Part shown: in pieces, positions 1 through 11,256 of the stretch | Layout: each line of letters starts with the position of its first letter | Position numbering within the stretch: position 1 is the stretch's first letter | NCBI GenBank assembly: GCA_963575645.1 | Contig: OY754470.1 | Location: forward strand, 13,152,501 to 13,216,500 | Reading direction: 5' to 3' | Length of the DNA stretch: 64,000 nt | DNA from: Xanthostigma xanthostigma | Lineage: Eukaryota > Arthropoda > Insecta > Raphidioptera > Raphidiidae | The notes under the pieces: generated by a model | Told to the model about the DNA's origin: nothing | Database searches by the model: none | The model's input: only the letters and a program-made list of their open reading frames with translations | Made by a program: the position numbers and the translations under genes

Positions 1-425
1 CGCCCATAATTTTATTCAACAATTACTCGTTATTCGTGTTTTATTTATTGTTATTAATGAGATGTTGTAAATATCTATTTATTTCTTTATAAAAAAAACT
101 GTCAATACTAACAGCACCAAACAGCACGATTCAATGTTTTGGTTTGAGGTTAGCCGGTTATGAATAAACTCCATGTCGAAAACATTCGGCCTCTCAATTT
201 TAGCCTCAATGGGTAACAACGGAGTTGTTGTTACCTACTATTTCGTTACGACTCAGAAAATAGTTACGTTTATTTTCATTACTCCACAATGGCCGAGCTA
301 GTAGGAATCTTCATTGAGTTATGACAAGTAATTGTCACCAGTCGGTAAATGGCTATTTAGGGTTCGGTTTTTAGGCATGATAAAACACGAATAACGCGCA
401 TGAGTTGAATAAATAGAATTAATTA
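1..425. repeat. Degenerate inverted-repeat (MITE-like) element
   Basis: The sequence at 8-48 contains TTATTCAAC and GTTATTCGTGTTTTAT. The sequence at 378-418 contains their reverse complements. The ends resemble the TTATTCAAC...ACTCGT ends of the two related elements at 8398 and 13758, so this may be a distant member. It may continue left of the window. No target-site duplication could be read. Confidence 0.45.
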
Positions 426-1860
426 AACGGGCACTTATTAGAGATAGGAAAAGTCGTCACTATGTAATTACAGTGACTGTTATTCCAGTTACACAAAAAT
501 CACAGTGAAAAATCATCGTGTCTTTGTCACGTCGGCGTCGATCCCGACCGAGCAAACACTCAGTCGGACGTTACGTCGGCTACTCGGTCTGAGCGAGCGT
601 CGTGACTACGGTGACATATAACAACATAGGTTACTTTGAAACGTGGTTCCCTCTGGCTAGATCACGGTAATCATTTTAGACGGCTGGACGCTGGTCACAT
701 TGATTTTTTCATCGTGAAGTTATTTATTCCCCAACTCTAGCACTTAGGGATGCTTCATAGCAAGGAATAACCTCGATAGTAACATAAAGCAAGCGACTAA
801 CTCAAAATGAATTTAGAAATTGAAGGAATCGATTCATCATTGGGTCGGCAAGAAGTGACAAAAATTAGCAATTTGTGAACAAATACGATTCGCACTCAAA
901 ATAATATCAACTGAGCTAAAATTGCAGCGACATGCTTGTATTATCTAGTCACTAGTGAATAGTACAAATCTTGGGTCTGGAGTAGCAGAAGCCGTAATGC
1001 CGTGCTTGTATAGTTAAATATTTGAACTTTACATGTTATTCATACAGTTCTACGTAAGAGTTTACATCTAAATGGCTTAATACATGTATAAAAATTTTGG
1101 TATACCTTATTACTTTTTCCCGTAAATTCAAATTTACCATTCAGATTTTAGCTTTGTAGCTATAACAAATGCATAGATTAATTCTTTAGCTTAGAGTTTA
1201 GATCTTCCCTTTTATTTGTCATTTGATTATCATAGAAGTAAAACTTTTACTGGTTAGTGTCAGCAGTTGTTTGAAATAATTATAAATTAAAAATTAAAAT
1301 AGCCGCATAAGGCGTCAGAGTAAACAACTGTCATCCACAGTTGTCAACATGACTCACAACAATTAAAAATTAAAGTCTCTAAATAATTTAAAAAAAAATA
1401 TTGTACATTTTTATGTTTAACGTGAAAATGTAAAATTATTGTCAAATTTTATCTGATAGATAACTATCTGGCGTTAAAAGAAAATTGGTCATTAGTTACA
1501 AATAACTTAATCTGTGAAAATTAGATATTAGCTAAGAAATTTACATTTACGGCAAAGATCCATAATTTATGGAATATATCAATCTTTTTCTCGACATATA
1601 AAGTCGTCTATAATTTTCATGATTCATGGCTTCTTCAGACCATTCTTTTATAAAAAATATTCCTTTTAAATAACAGATATATCTATGAAATAACTACATT
1701 CAAGTACATTTGGATGGCAACACTGCTTACTGCAGTTCTTTTTTTCGAACTAACGGGGTGTTCACTCTGGTGTTCACTGTTCACTTTTTACTGTGACATT
1801 TTGACACTAATAAACGTCAAAGGACTGGTTAGTAAATAAAAAAATATAAAGTATTAAAAA
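1..1860. other. Upstream intergenic DNA before CHMP5
   Basis: No ORF or exon that resembles a known protein is visible on either strand. The first 430 bases form a degenerate inverted-repeat element (separate entry). From 440 to 1740 the sequence is AT-rich and unremarkable, apart from a more GC-rich patch near 525-610. The last 120 bases before the CHMP5 start should hold its promoter and 5' UTR. No clear TATA box was found. Confidence 0.6.
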
Positions 1861-4089
1861 ATGAATCGTTTATTTGGAAAAGCGAAAGAAAAAGCACCAC
1901 CACCAAACATTAATGATTGTATTACGGGTGTGAGTATAGACAAAGCAGTGTATATTGTTAATACTTAATTTATAAATAAAAAGTAAAAAGCTATGAGTCA
2001 TTTAATTGTTAAATTACAGGTCGATAGTAGAGCTGAAGACATTGAGAAAAAAATAGCCCGACTTGAAAATGAGCTCCGTAAATATAAAGATCAAATGGCG
2101 AAAATGCGAGAAGGGCCAGCTAAAAATTCAGTTAAAGCTAAAGCAATGCGTGTTCTCAAACAGAAAAAAATGTAAAATTTTTATTTTTTGCAAGGATCTT
2201 TTTTAACTTCGTTGCAAATAATTTTTATTTTTGCTAGGTATGAACAGCAAGCAGATAGTTTACGCTCTCAAGCATTTAATATGGAACAAGCAAATTATGC
2301 ATACCAAAGTCTCAAAGATACTCATGCAACGGTTGCCGCCATGAAAGAAGGTGCGAAGCAAATGAAGAAGGAATTCAAGAAAATTAATATTGAAGATATA
2401 GAGGTAGGCAGTAGCATAAAACAACGTGCAAATTAAAAAAAGTTTAACTTCCTCAACTACACATACGTACTCAAGGTCACATCATCTTATTAAATTTGGT
2501 AAAATTTTACTAAATCAACACTTATGATTTTTAAAATAGCCACTTACGAAGTCTATGACATAATCAATGAATTCTGTAACAAACACAGCATTAGGATTTA
2601 AAAAAAGGGGGTATTCATCCTCATGTGTTGTTCCTTAACCATTTCAATCCATCTATGAAAGTCTTTCTCGTTTGTGTCGGTCCTGCATTTATGAGACTAT
2701 TGCTATCCTTGACCCTACTTCTAGTTCCATCAATCTATCCATCATTATTGTGTCCTTGTTATACATGTTTAAAAAATTTTAAGGTATCAAGAAATTGGCA
2801 CATGGGTCAAACCCTGAAGCTATTGGTGACGGAAAAAAATTTTTTTAATAATAAGGGAGTGGTGCAATAGACAGTTTCGTGCGTTTCAAAATTCTCCAAA
2901 ATCGTAGGTTTAATTCCGTAAAATCTTACCTTAAATGGAGACATCGATTCAACTATCTATTTAGTTGAAAACAAATGACACTCCCAATTTTACATTTAAA
3001 ACTGAAAGTTACATTAGAATCTGAGCATCAATGTTTGTTTTCATAGGATACTCAAGATGATTTAGCCGACATGCTGGAGCAAGCAGATGAAGTACAAGAA
3101 GCTTTAGGTCGTAGCTACGGAATGCCAGAGCTAGACGATGATGAACTAGCAGCTGAATTGGATGCGCTTGGTGATGAAATAGCTCTCGATGATGACACCA
3201 GTTATTTGGATGACGTAGACAAATTACCTGAAGCGCCTAATAAAGAACCTGGCCAACCAGATGCAACAGCAAATAAGGTCAGTATATTGCACATACCGCT
3301 AAACTAGCGGTATGTGCTTTATTGTCGCTAAGTTAATTTCACACGAAATCCATTCAAATTGAAGCTTTTTGAAAAGAGGAGATTCTGATGTATAAAACAG
3401 AACCATTTTTAAATCAATTCGAGTTCATAAATACTATTAAAATTGTAATTGAAAATTACAAACAGCAGTTGTCGGTTGGTCTGTACGTCACGACTCTACA
3501 GATCGCAATTTTGGTCGGATTGCCTTGGGTTATATTTTATTCACTTTGTTTAGTATCAGACCAGAACCCTATTTAAGTTCACATAAATGTGTTCAGTAGT
3601 TTAATTTTTATAAACAGTTTTATTTTATTATTTATGACAGCTGATAGTTAAAATAAAAAACCTTAAAAAAACAAACAAATACCTATTACTGTTATTGTAA
3701 AATATGTAGTGTATTACGTAGAATACCTGCTACACTGCTATACCACAATAACAACGCAAGCTACGATATCGGAATGGCCGAGCGGTTAAAAGCGTTGGTC
3801 CATAGCAAGGTACCGGGTTCGATTCCCGCTGACACAAGTAATATTTTTTTTCTATTCCATTTTGTTTTTAATTTTTTTTCTATTTTTTTTTAATTCGTTT
3901 TTTTAAATCTATTTTCTCAATTTTTTTTCATTACATATAATATGTACAGTGGAAAACTTGCGGGATGTGCACTTTTGGTTTTGCCAACTATTTAAAACTA
4001 TATTTAAGGTATATCACGACTGTTATATTAATTCTTTTCAGGACGGTGTCCTAGTTGATGAGTTCGGATTGCCTCAAATAACGAAATAA
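1861..4089 (+). CDS. CHMP5: CHMP5/Vps60, ESCRT-III subunit
   Basis: Charged multivesicular body protein 5, a Snf7-family ESCRT-III subunit that acts in late endosomal sorting with LIP5/VTA1 and Vps4. Exons: 1861-1929, 2020-2171, 2238-2403, 3047-3277, 4042-4089. All introns are GT-AG and the phases join to a 221-residue protein; vertebrate CHMP5 is about 219. The start is the first ATG and gives [15 protein letters not shown], the family N-terminus. Helix-1 motifs follow ([21 protein letters not shown]), then [16 protein letters not shown], the acidic [17 protein letters not shown] region, and the C-terminal LVDEFGLPQ. The small exon sizes fit an ordinary intron-rich animal gene. Intron 4 carries a tRNA-like pseudogene. 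Identity is secure because homology runs from the first to the last exon. Confidence 0.96.
3768..3836 (+). pseudogene. tRNA-like sequence in CHMP5 intron 4
   Basis: An A-box-like ATGGCCGAGCGGTTAAAAGC and a B-box GGGTTCGATTCCC are spaced as in a tRNA gene, followed by runs of T that could end RNA polymerase III transcription. The A-box is of the Leu/Ser type. The long variable arm expected of those tRNAs is missing and the acceptor ends do not pair well. It is more likely a degenerate tRNA copy or SINE head than a working tRNA. Confidence 0.6.
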
Positions 4090-4283
4090 AAGATCCAGTG
4101 ATTTTACACTAACCGTGCTTTGTATAATACAGTTTTTTGTTTTAATTTTGTATAAAAAATATATTAATTTTAAATGATTTTATTTTTTATTGTAGTTAAT
4201 TTGTGCTTTATAAACTCTTTAACGTTGCAAATATAAAATATATTTGATATGTACACTCAGAATAGTTTCTGTACCTAAATCTC

Positions 4284-4619
4284 ATTAAGGCTAGCTTCAC
4301 ACTATACGGTTTTTCCTATTCGGAATTCTTATACGATTTTACCGTATACAGTAAAAACGTATTCAGTATTCACATTCATACGTTTTTCTTATACGGTAGA
4401 ATCGAAATGCTATTGCCACTGAGACTGTTTCGTTTTTTGTGCCGTACGCGGCTCACGGTTTTCAGTGACAAGACACGGCTGCAAAAATAAACGAAACTGT
4501 TTTTTTTACCGCATTCGTTTTTACCGTATAGTGTGAATACGTGTATATGTTTGCATTTGCTACTGAAAACCGCATACGAAAAACGTTTCGGTAAACCGCA
4601 AGGTGTGAACGTAGCCTAA
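4284..4619. repeat. MITE with GGCTAGCTTCACAC-type ends
   Basis: The left end, AAGGCTAGCTTCACACTATA, is matched by an inverted right end, GGTGTGAACGTAGCCTAAG. The interior repeats the motif CGTATACGG/ACCGTATA in both directions. It has no coding capacity. It is a small non-autonomous DNA element lying directly against the foldback that starts at 4617. Confidence 0.65.
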
Positions 4620-5043
4620 GAGTATTCGTCCCTGCAAATACCCCCTGCACCCTTCATCTCAAATCTTTTCCCCTCGCCTAAAAACGGTTCGCGCTCTCCC
4701 GACGCTATTTTTAAAGCTAGAGGGTTCTGGTGAACGCCAAATGAAAGGCAAAGAATCAGACTACAGATCCTTCAGGCGAATTTTTTGAAAAAAAATTCTT
4801 GAAAAAACTTACAACCTTTTGAAAAAAATAATAAGTTACGTAATATTTCACACGCAGGCGAAACTGTTTTTCAAAAAATTCGCCTGAAGGATCTATAGTT
4901 TGATTCTTTGTCTTTCATTTGGCGTTTACCAGAACCCTCTAGCTTTAAAAATAGCGTCGGGAGAGCGCGAACCGTTTTTAGGCGAGGGGAAAAGATTTGA
5001 GATGAAGGGTGCAGGGGGTATTTGCAGGGACGAATACTCTTAA
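4617..5043. repeat. Long foldback element, arms about 180 bp
   Basis: The left arm (about 4617-4797) and right arm (about 4863-5043) are nearly perfect reverse complements, starting at TAAGAGTATTCGTCC and its mirror. They include AAAAACGGTTCGCGCTCTCC and its complement. The central spacer is about 65 bp and AT-rich. There is no ORF. A transcript would fold into a very stable hairpin. It lies between the 3' ends of two convergent genes. Confidence 0.85.
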
Positions 5044-5111
5044 GTCTTGCGTTTTTTTAAACTAGTGATACTAAGATTATGCCTCATTGATTAGTTACAT
5101 TGAGCGTTAAA

Positions 5112-6085
5112 GTCGCTGTACACGAGGCTGGTTTTGCCGGATGGCGCGCTGCCTACAAGGATGGAAATGACGCCACTGCGGGCTCGTGTGCGTGATCACA
5201 AGATGGGATTACAAAATTAGAAGCGGGGATATTTTTCGTGCTAGTTTGTCTGCTTGTTTTAAGCAAGAACCAATCATCTTGTCCTGTGGGCGACATGGAC
5301 AAACGCCACAAACATGTTCTGTTCAAAGCATAGATATATATTTAATAGATTGCGGATACACTAGCGCCTCCTGTGTCTTTTAGAGGCCATTTTGTACGTG
5401 GAAAACGCCGTAAAAAGCGCGCGAGATTCAAAAATATTAATTATTTTATAATGATTTTATTGAGAAAAATGACAAAACTCACAGTAAACAGTGATATTTC
5501 GCTCCAAAACCTATTTTTATACTGAAACGTTTCAAAAATTACAAAATTGAGCATAAATATAATGTAAAGCTTAGAACATTTTACATTGTCAATTTGGCAT
5601 CAAGGTTGACAAGCATTGATGCCAATCTGACAATATAAAATGTTCTAAGCTTTTATATTATATTTATGCTCAGTTTTGTAATTTTTGAAACGTTTCAATA
5701 TAAAAATAGGTTTTGGAGCGAAATATCACTGTTTACTGCGAGTTTTATTGTTTTTCCATTAACATCATATTATAGAATATTTTTTCTTTTTGAATCCCGC
5801 GCGCTTTTTACGGCGTTTTCCACGTACAAAATGGCTTCTAATTGGAACTATTCCGCACAATGCTCAAGGATAGGCATCCGCTATCTATTAATATATATAT
5901 CTATGGTTCAAAGACAATAAAGGTTCACTTTTGTTAACATTCGAACTATCACTGCGGGCGCACTAAACCCATCTACGAAATATGCTTCGAATACATAAAA
6001 GCCATCATAGAACCCAGCGCGACAGCACGCTTGCAAACTAGCACCCAAATTTAGCGGCAAACCCAGCCTCATATTCAGTGGCCTT
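5112..6085. repeat. Possible outer MITE interrupted by a CATAG element
   Basis: GAGGCTGGTTTTGCCG near 5125 has an inverted partner, CGGCAAACCCAGCCTC, near 6057, and the phrase CACTGCGGGC occurs on both inner sides. This suggests an older element into which the 577-bp CATAG foldback (5329-5905) inserted. Exact ends and target duplication are not resolved. Confidence 0.45.
5329..5905. mobile_element. CATAG-ended foldback transposon, copy 1
   Basis: Non-autonomous DNA element of 577 bp with ends CATAGATATATAT and its inverse. It is flanked by the perfect 8-bp duplication GTTCAAAG at 5321-5328 and 5906-5913. Almost the whole length is a palindrome (for example GGAAAACGCCGTAAAAAGCG and its complement). 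Near-identical copies are at 37310 and 45963, each with its own 8-bp duplication. Superfamily is not certain: 8-bp duplications fit hAT or P. ORFs inside it are by-products of the palindrome. Confidence 0.9.
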
Positions 6086-6411
6086 TATAGTTTTTATATT
6101 AAAGTAATGCTCGTTTTATCTCAGTTCGCGATTTTCTGAAGACGCATCTATAATCCAGCATTAACCGAGCCTTTGCACGTAAGAGCTCGGGTTGTCTGAA
6201 TAATTCGATTGATTTTGTATGATTCAAGGTTCACAATAGGTCGTTATAATTGGGACTTTACTGTATTATGAATAAAAATGTATTTTAAAAAGTTTAGCCT
6301 TAGTGGAGTGTGTATATTGAACGTTGTAGTTCTATAATATGATAAATAACATACAATCATAATATATTAGCATATTTCACAAATAATAATACTTCATTCG
6401 TTTTCGGGTAA
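5914..6411. other. Intergenic, 3' side of epsilon-tubulin
   Basis: The right part of the possible outer MITE, then AT-rich sequence up to the stop codon of the minus-strand tubulin gene. No gene is visible. It should hold the tubulin 3' UTR, but no clear AATAAA on the minus strand was identified. Confidence 0.5.
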
Positions 6412-9400
6412 CTAAAGCACTTTTAAACGAGGCACGTTTTCAATTTGGCACTTTTCAATAGATTTATAATCACTTAATGTTTGAAAAACACTTTCCCTGC
6501 ATTGTGTAAAATGAAGTTCATCAAAACCGCTCACAGCCTCATAATGATGAGTATGTGCCTGAAATAATGTGAAAATTTTTGTAAAGACAATAGAATTCAA
6601 TAAAAAAAAAACTAAATTGAGTTTTAGAATACCTTTCTTTTGTAAAGACAGTCAAATTGTGTCCCTACATTTTTGAACAGTGTACTTATCGAAGATGTAT
6701 TAAAGAGACCCAACATTGAAACCGAATGTCCGGTCGGGGCGACAGAACAAAGTCCTATTTTCATTGCATCTTTACTCCAACGAGTGAACTTCCCTCGCAT
6801 TTGCAGTTTGTCCACATAACGTCTCATATCCGAAACATTATAAATACCACGACCTATTATTGTACAACCCAAGAGTACGGAGTTTAAGCCTAAAAATTAT
6901 ACATTTGTATAGAAGATAATTTCAACTATATTAAAAGACAGTGACAATGACTATTAGTGTAATGGAGATAGGCACGTTAAGAAACGTAATATAGATGGCA
7001 GCAGGTATATAGCTACCTGAGTTATGATTGGTTTTTATAGGAAAACGCGCTTTTTTTCCTTCTGATAGCATGCAACCACTTCTTTTTCAGTTCCAAATCT
7101 TTTGGAAATACAAAACCTTTATAATTAATACACTTATTTTGTACACAGTACTATGAATGGTCCACAAATCAAGGTGGTTATATAGCTGGTGCCTTTAGCG
7201 GTCAAGTTTGGCAATCCTCATTCTCATTCATAGGCTGAGACGCGATACGACGTAATAATAAGTTTCAAATAAACGCAAAATGAAAAGTAGAGTGCAGAAT
7301 TAATTTATAAAAGTTTACAATTTCAACACCTATTCTTCAAACACCTGTAGGTTTTTTTTTGCATATTCATCTTGGTATAAAGATGTCTCAAATTTTTAAA
7401 TGTCAAGTTATTGTGACATTTTATTGTATCCGTGTCCATAACATCTCTATACTTCATGATCGCAGTTATCCATTTTATAAATACTTATAGTAAATGATAG
7501 ATTTCATTTTATGCATCGTACACAATTAAAAAAAATTGGTTGTCTGTAAAGTCGGTTTACGGACGATAGTTTTACGTGATAACGTATTCCGCTCGAATAT
7601 CATATTTAATAATACATAACCTAAATTTTAGTACCTGTCAAACTATATTTTTACCGACTCTCTATCGCTTATACTGCGCTCTCGCTTGCACGCACAGGGT
7701 CAGGCGGAACGTTACACTTTTTCGTGCGTGCAGCTGGTGTTTCATCAATTTATAAGACGTTATCGCTTGCACGCTCAGGCGGAACGTTACACTTTTCGGA
7801 ACGTTACACTTTTTCGTGCATGCAGCCGATGTTTCATCAATTTATAAGACGTTATCACGTCAAAAATTTAAATTCCAGTTTCGTACATTTACACCATGGT
7901 GTACCATAGTAGCAACGAGCGTTTAATTTTTTTTGATATTATATACTTATAGCAGCGTTTTAATTAATTACTTTACCTAGTGGATCCACTTTTAATAACT
8001 GATGAGTTTTGGAACAAATATCACTAAAAATATCATCTTGAGTTGAATGACTAAAAATAAACAACAATAATGAAAAATGTCTATTCAGACTGCTAAAAAT
8101 AATTTTTATAGTTTTTACCAAGATTGCATTTACCTAGATTGTGGTATGTTAAATTTCACGGCAGACACGGTCAGTGGACTATAACTGCTTGATAAATATT
8201 GCATTTTTGGAAATGGCACCATATTCGTTATTAAATCGTTCATGTCTACATTCAAATTTCCTACAAATCGAGATCCACTGAAATAAAATTTAGACTAAAA
8301 ATAGATTCCTATTATCGATACAAACACCAAACATATCACTCCAGAAAATATTTTAATCGTATCTGCATACACATTCCTATGCATATATAGTAAAATATGT
8401 TTATTCAACACTCGTGAGTAATATGTAATTTCGGGGCCCTGCTAAATTCAGGAGAAATAATAAATTACTTCATGTTGACGCGTAGAGTGCTAATAATGAG
8501 CCGTACTGTGAGATAATGAATTTTCTGGACCAATAGGAACGCAGTAGCAAGCCCAAACCGTTAAATAATGAAAAAAAACTGCACAGCTTCTGGACCAATA
8601 GGAACGTGGTAGGCGGTATTGTATATATGAAAACAGCATCGCAATTCAGTGAAAGTCAGGGCCATCTTGTGTGCATCGAGGGCGGTTGGTACGTCAATCA
8701 ATGAAGTGATTTATTATTTTTCCCTCTTTTATCAGGGCCCCGATTACATATTACTCGTGCTAGTTGAATAAAATATTATGTGCGGCAAATTTCACGCTCA
8801 TGGAATCTTCTCCTTCTCTCACTAGTCGCACAATATACTATTATCGGTGCTGAAAAAGAACATGTCTTTGCGGATAGAAGTACAGCTGGAGAGCTGACAA
8901 TATGTGAGCTCACTTCGTTTCATAAGGATTACTTTACAATATTTTGGTCTGGAACTTTAAGAAGTGAGGAATTTTATTTATTACCTTGTCAAATTTAATA
9001 ACATATTGACTATTATACTGTTCATGTCTTGAAATGGTTTACATTTTGAAACAAAATTTAATGTTTCAGAATTTCTTTTAAACAACTGCATATTAACCAG
9101 TTCTGTTAAAATTCTATTTTCAACAGGAAATACACAAGTGGCATGTTCGGTTAACTGATGAGTTGACAGTGCGACATTATAGGGAGCTGTTATGACATCT
9201 TCTGTCCCAGATGGGTAGACACAGCATACAAATCTAATAAAAAAATTTGCTTCAATTGACAGAATAAATAGTTAAATTGCTTGTTACAAAAAAAAAAAAC
9301 GAACATTCACCTATCAATAAGAGGAAAATTGTCCTCGAGTAAATTCAATGTAGCTGTTCCTAAGCCTGATCCTGTTCCTCCGCCTAATGAAAATAACATT

Positions 9401-11073
9401 AAAAATCCATGCAGACTATCGCATTTTTCAACTGCGTTCCGTAAAACTTCAATTATTCTATTCTGATATTTCTGTCCATGTTCATAATATCCTTCAGCCC
9501 AATTGTTTCCTGAACCTGAATAGTTCGTTACGATACATGTGTTCTCAAAAAGATCTCTTAATGGGCCTGTTCGGTATCTCGCTACTACACTATCTTCCAT
9601 ATCAATCAATACAGCCTATAAAATAACATACATTTTATTAGTGACTACCCGATGTTGCTTGGAAATGGCAGCTCCCGTTATAATAGCGCAATGAAGTATA
9701 ACCTAGCTTTCACACATTTTATCACAGTATTCGTGAAAATAGGTTGGATAGTTTCTGAGTTGCCGCTTTTGGACAGGCAAACAGCGGACATATGTTATTT
9801 TTGACCGCGACTCCGCTTGCGCGAATATTGAGATTTCACCAGGAGGCGGAGCCCATTTCCAAATATTCAATATGGCCGCACTATGCGAACCGTTTGCATT
9901 GACACTATACAAGGTTTCGATGTTTTATTTTAAATGTATATTTCTAAATTGTCATTGATCCTTCAGAAGGTAATTATATTGAATCGCGAAGACTTGGCAC
10001 ACCGTAAAAAGCGGCAGAATCATTGATGCAAGCTGTAGGGATAAGGTTAAAGTTTGCAGCAAACATCAAATTTGAAAGAGAAACTGCATGAAATCAACAT
10101 TTACACTTAATCTACTAATCTTAATCTACTGCACGACACATATTATGCTTCTTTTCCAATTTTTCAATGACATGTGTAACTTTTGTAATAATTGTAAACA
10201 ATAAATATTTACAAACGTATGCAGCGCAAAATGCTTTACTATATGAAACGCTCCGCATAGGATAGTTCACTGAAATACTGAGTAGTGGGTCATGGCCTAA
10301 GTAAAATCCCAATAGAAGCACCGTAAAAGAATTTATTATAGAGGCGCAGAGATAAAATTCAGTTTATGCATCATCATTCATTCCTACTTTAGACCATCTA
10401 CATGTAACATTTCGAGAACTACTAAATGAACGGAAATAAAAAGTAGCCTATGGCACTATGGTTAATTGATTAATTTATCAGAGTCATAAATTTCCTGTAT
10501 GCTCTCTGCTACGAGCAAAATTTCATTTAGATCCTTTGCGCCGTTGAGTTGTGTTGCGCAACAAACATGCAACTTTAAATTGTTTACTGAATTGATATCA
10601 GTGAAAAATCTATAAATTTAAAATTAATAAATTATTATAACTTACTCGTGCTTTAATTTTTCGTTCTTTAATGTCAGAATATTTTTTTATAAAAGATCCT
10701 GATACATTATTTGGGCATCGAAAAAAAGAATGAAATGCGTCTTGAATTTTTGAGGAATTTATTGGAAGATGTGATCTCTGGACACCTTCTGGAACCGATT
10801 CGATTCCATATTCTTGAAGTGCTAACGGCCAGAATGCTGAACCAATTTGATTGCCACATTGTCCAACTATACTTTAAAACAGTCACATTGTAGATTATAG
10901 ACGCTCGATAATTGAGGTCAAAAAAGCGTCCATAACATGCTTAGCTATTTGCATATACTTTATACGAACGTTTAAAATATTTACATAAGATAATTTTTTT
11001 AAATTATTTACATTAAAGTGTGGAGAAAGAAAATATGTAACTGGTTACCTTGTACAGTTATAAATTCACTCAT
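6412..11073 (-). CDS. TUBE1: Epsilon-tubulin
   Basis: Epsilon-tubulin, a GTP-binding tubulin needed for triplet microtubules and centriole stability. Exons on the minus strand, 5' to 3': 11049-11073, 10646-10866, 9311-9615, 8985-9233, 8134-8277, 7977-8050, 6633-6889, 6412-6558. They join in phase to 473 residues; human TUBE1 is 475. The tiny first exon encodes MSEFITVQ and splices in phase to VGQCGNQIG (residues 9-17), the tubulin N-terminal nucleotide motif. SGSGNNWAEG lies near 115-124 and the tubulin signature GGGTGSG near 160-166. YPSGTEDVITAPYN, NLVPFP-like NMVPFPK, and LCSVAPTGHS match the epsilon rather than the alpha or beta class. It is divergent from NEMP with 183 bp between start codons. 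Introns 2, 4 and 6 hold repeats. Drosophila is known to lack this gene, so the host is unlikely to be a higher dipteran. Confidence 0.95.
7536..7864 (-). repeat. TGACGTGATAACG repeat, copy in TUBE1 intron 6
   Basis: Reads TTGGTTGTCTGTAAAG...ACGTTATCACGTCAA on the plus strand, so it lies in the sense direction of TUBE1. It has an internal duplication of the GCAGC...TTTATAAGACGTTATC segment. It belongs to a family of six copies in this window (7536, 20798, 31839, 36452, 39324, 59835). No ORF and no clear target duplication. Confidence 0.85.
8398..8845. repeat. MITE-like repeat, copy 1 (TUBE1 intron 4)
   Basis: Starts near TTTATTCAACACTCGTGAGT. It includes two copies of TTCTGGACCAATAGGAACG and ends past TAGTTGAATAAAATATTATG and a unit containing AATCTTCTCCTTCTCTCACT. 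A second copy in the opposite orientation lies at 13758-14283 in NEMP. Non-coding. Confidence 0.85.
9853..10050. repeat. Dispersed repeat holding an empty insertion site
   Basis: The segment AATATTCAATATGGCCGC...GGCAGAATCATTGATGCA is shared with 43487-43675 plus 44089-44125. In that second copy a 410-bp element has inserted at the ATT which here (10022-10024) is uninterrupted. It lies in TUBE1 intron 2. No coding potential was recognised. Confidence 0.75.
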
Positions 11074-11256
11074 TTATGCAAATTTTTGGACGACATATGT
11101 GTTTTTATTTAAAATTCAGAAAAATGAATACTTCAAAATGAATTTTAAAAAGCGTCGCTTTCAGTTCTTTCGTGTTTTTTGAAGCTTGTTTACAAGTTAG
11201 GTTAGGAAATTTAAAAATCAAATGAATTAGAGAAAATAGCGGTTATAAATTTCAAA
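11074..11256. promoter_or_regulatory. Bidirectional promoter, TUBE1 / NEMP
   Basis: Only 183 bp separate the start codon of TUBE1 (minus strand, 11073) from that of NEMP (plus strand, 11257), so both 5' UTRs and core promoters must share this space. It is AT-rich, has no obvious TATA box, and contains AGTTAGGTTAGG near 11200. Function is inferred from geometry; start sites are not known. Confidence 0.75.

Noticed and set aside
5666-5920. ORFs repeated at 5666, 37821 and 46294 as a protein family
   Set aside because: They are the same arm of the CATAG palindrome read three times; they have no known domain and are explained by the transposon.
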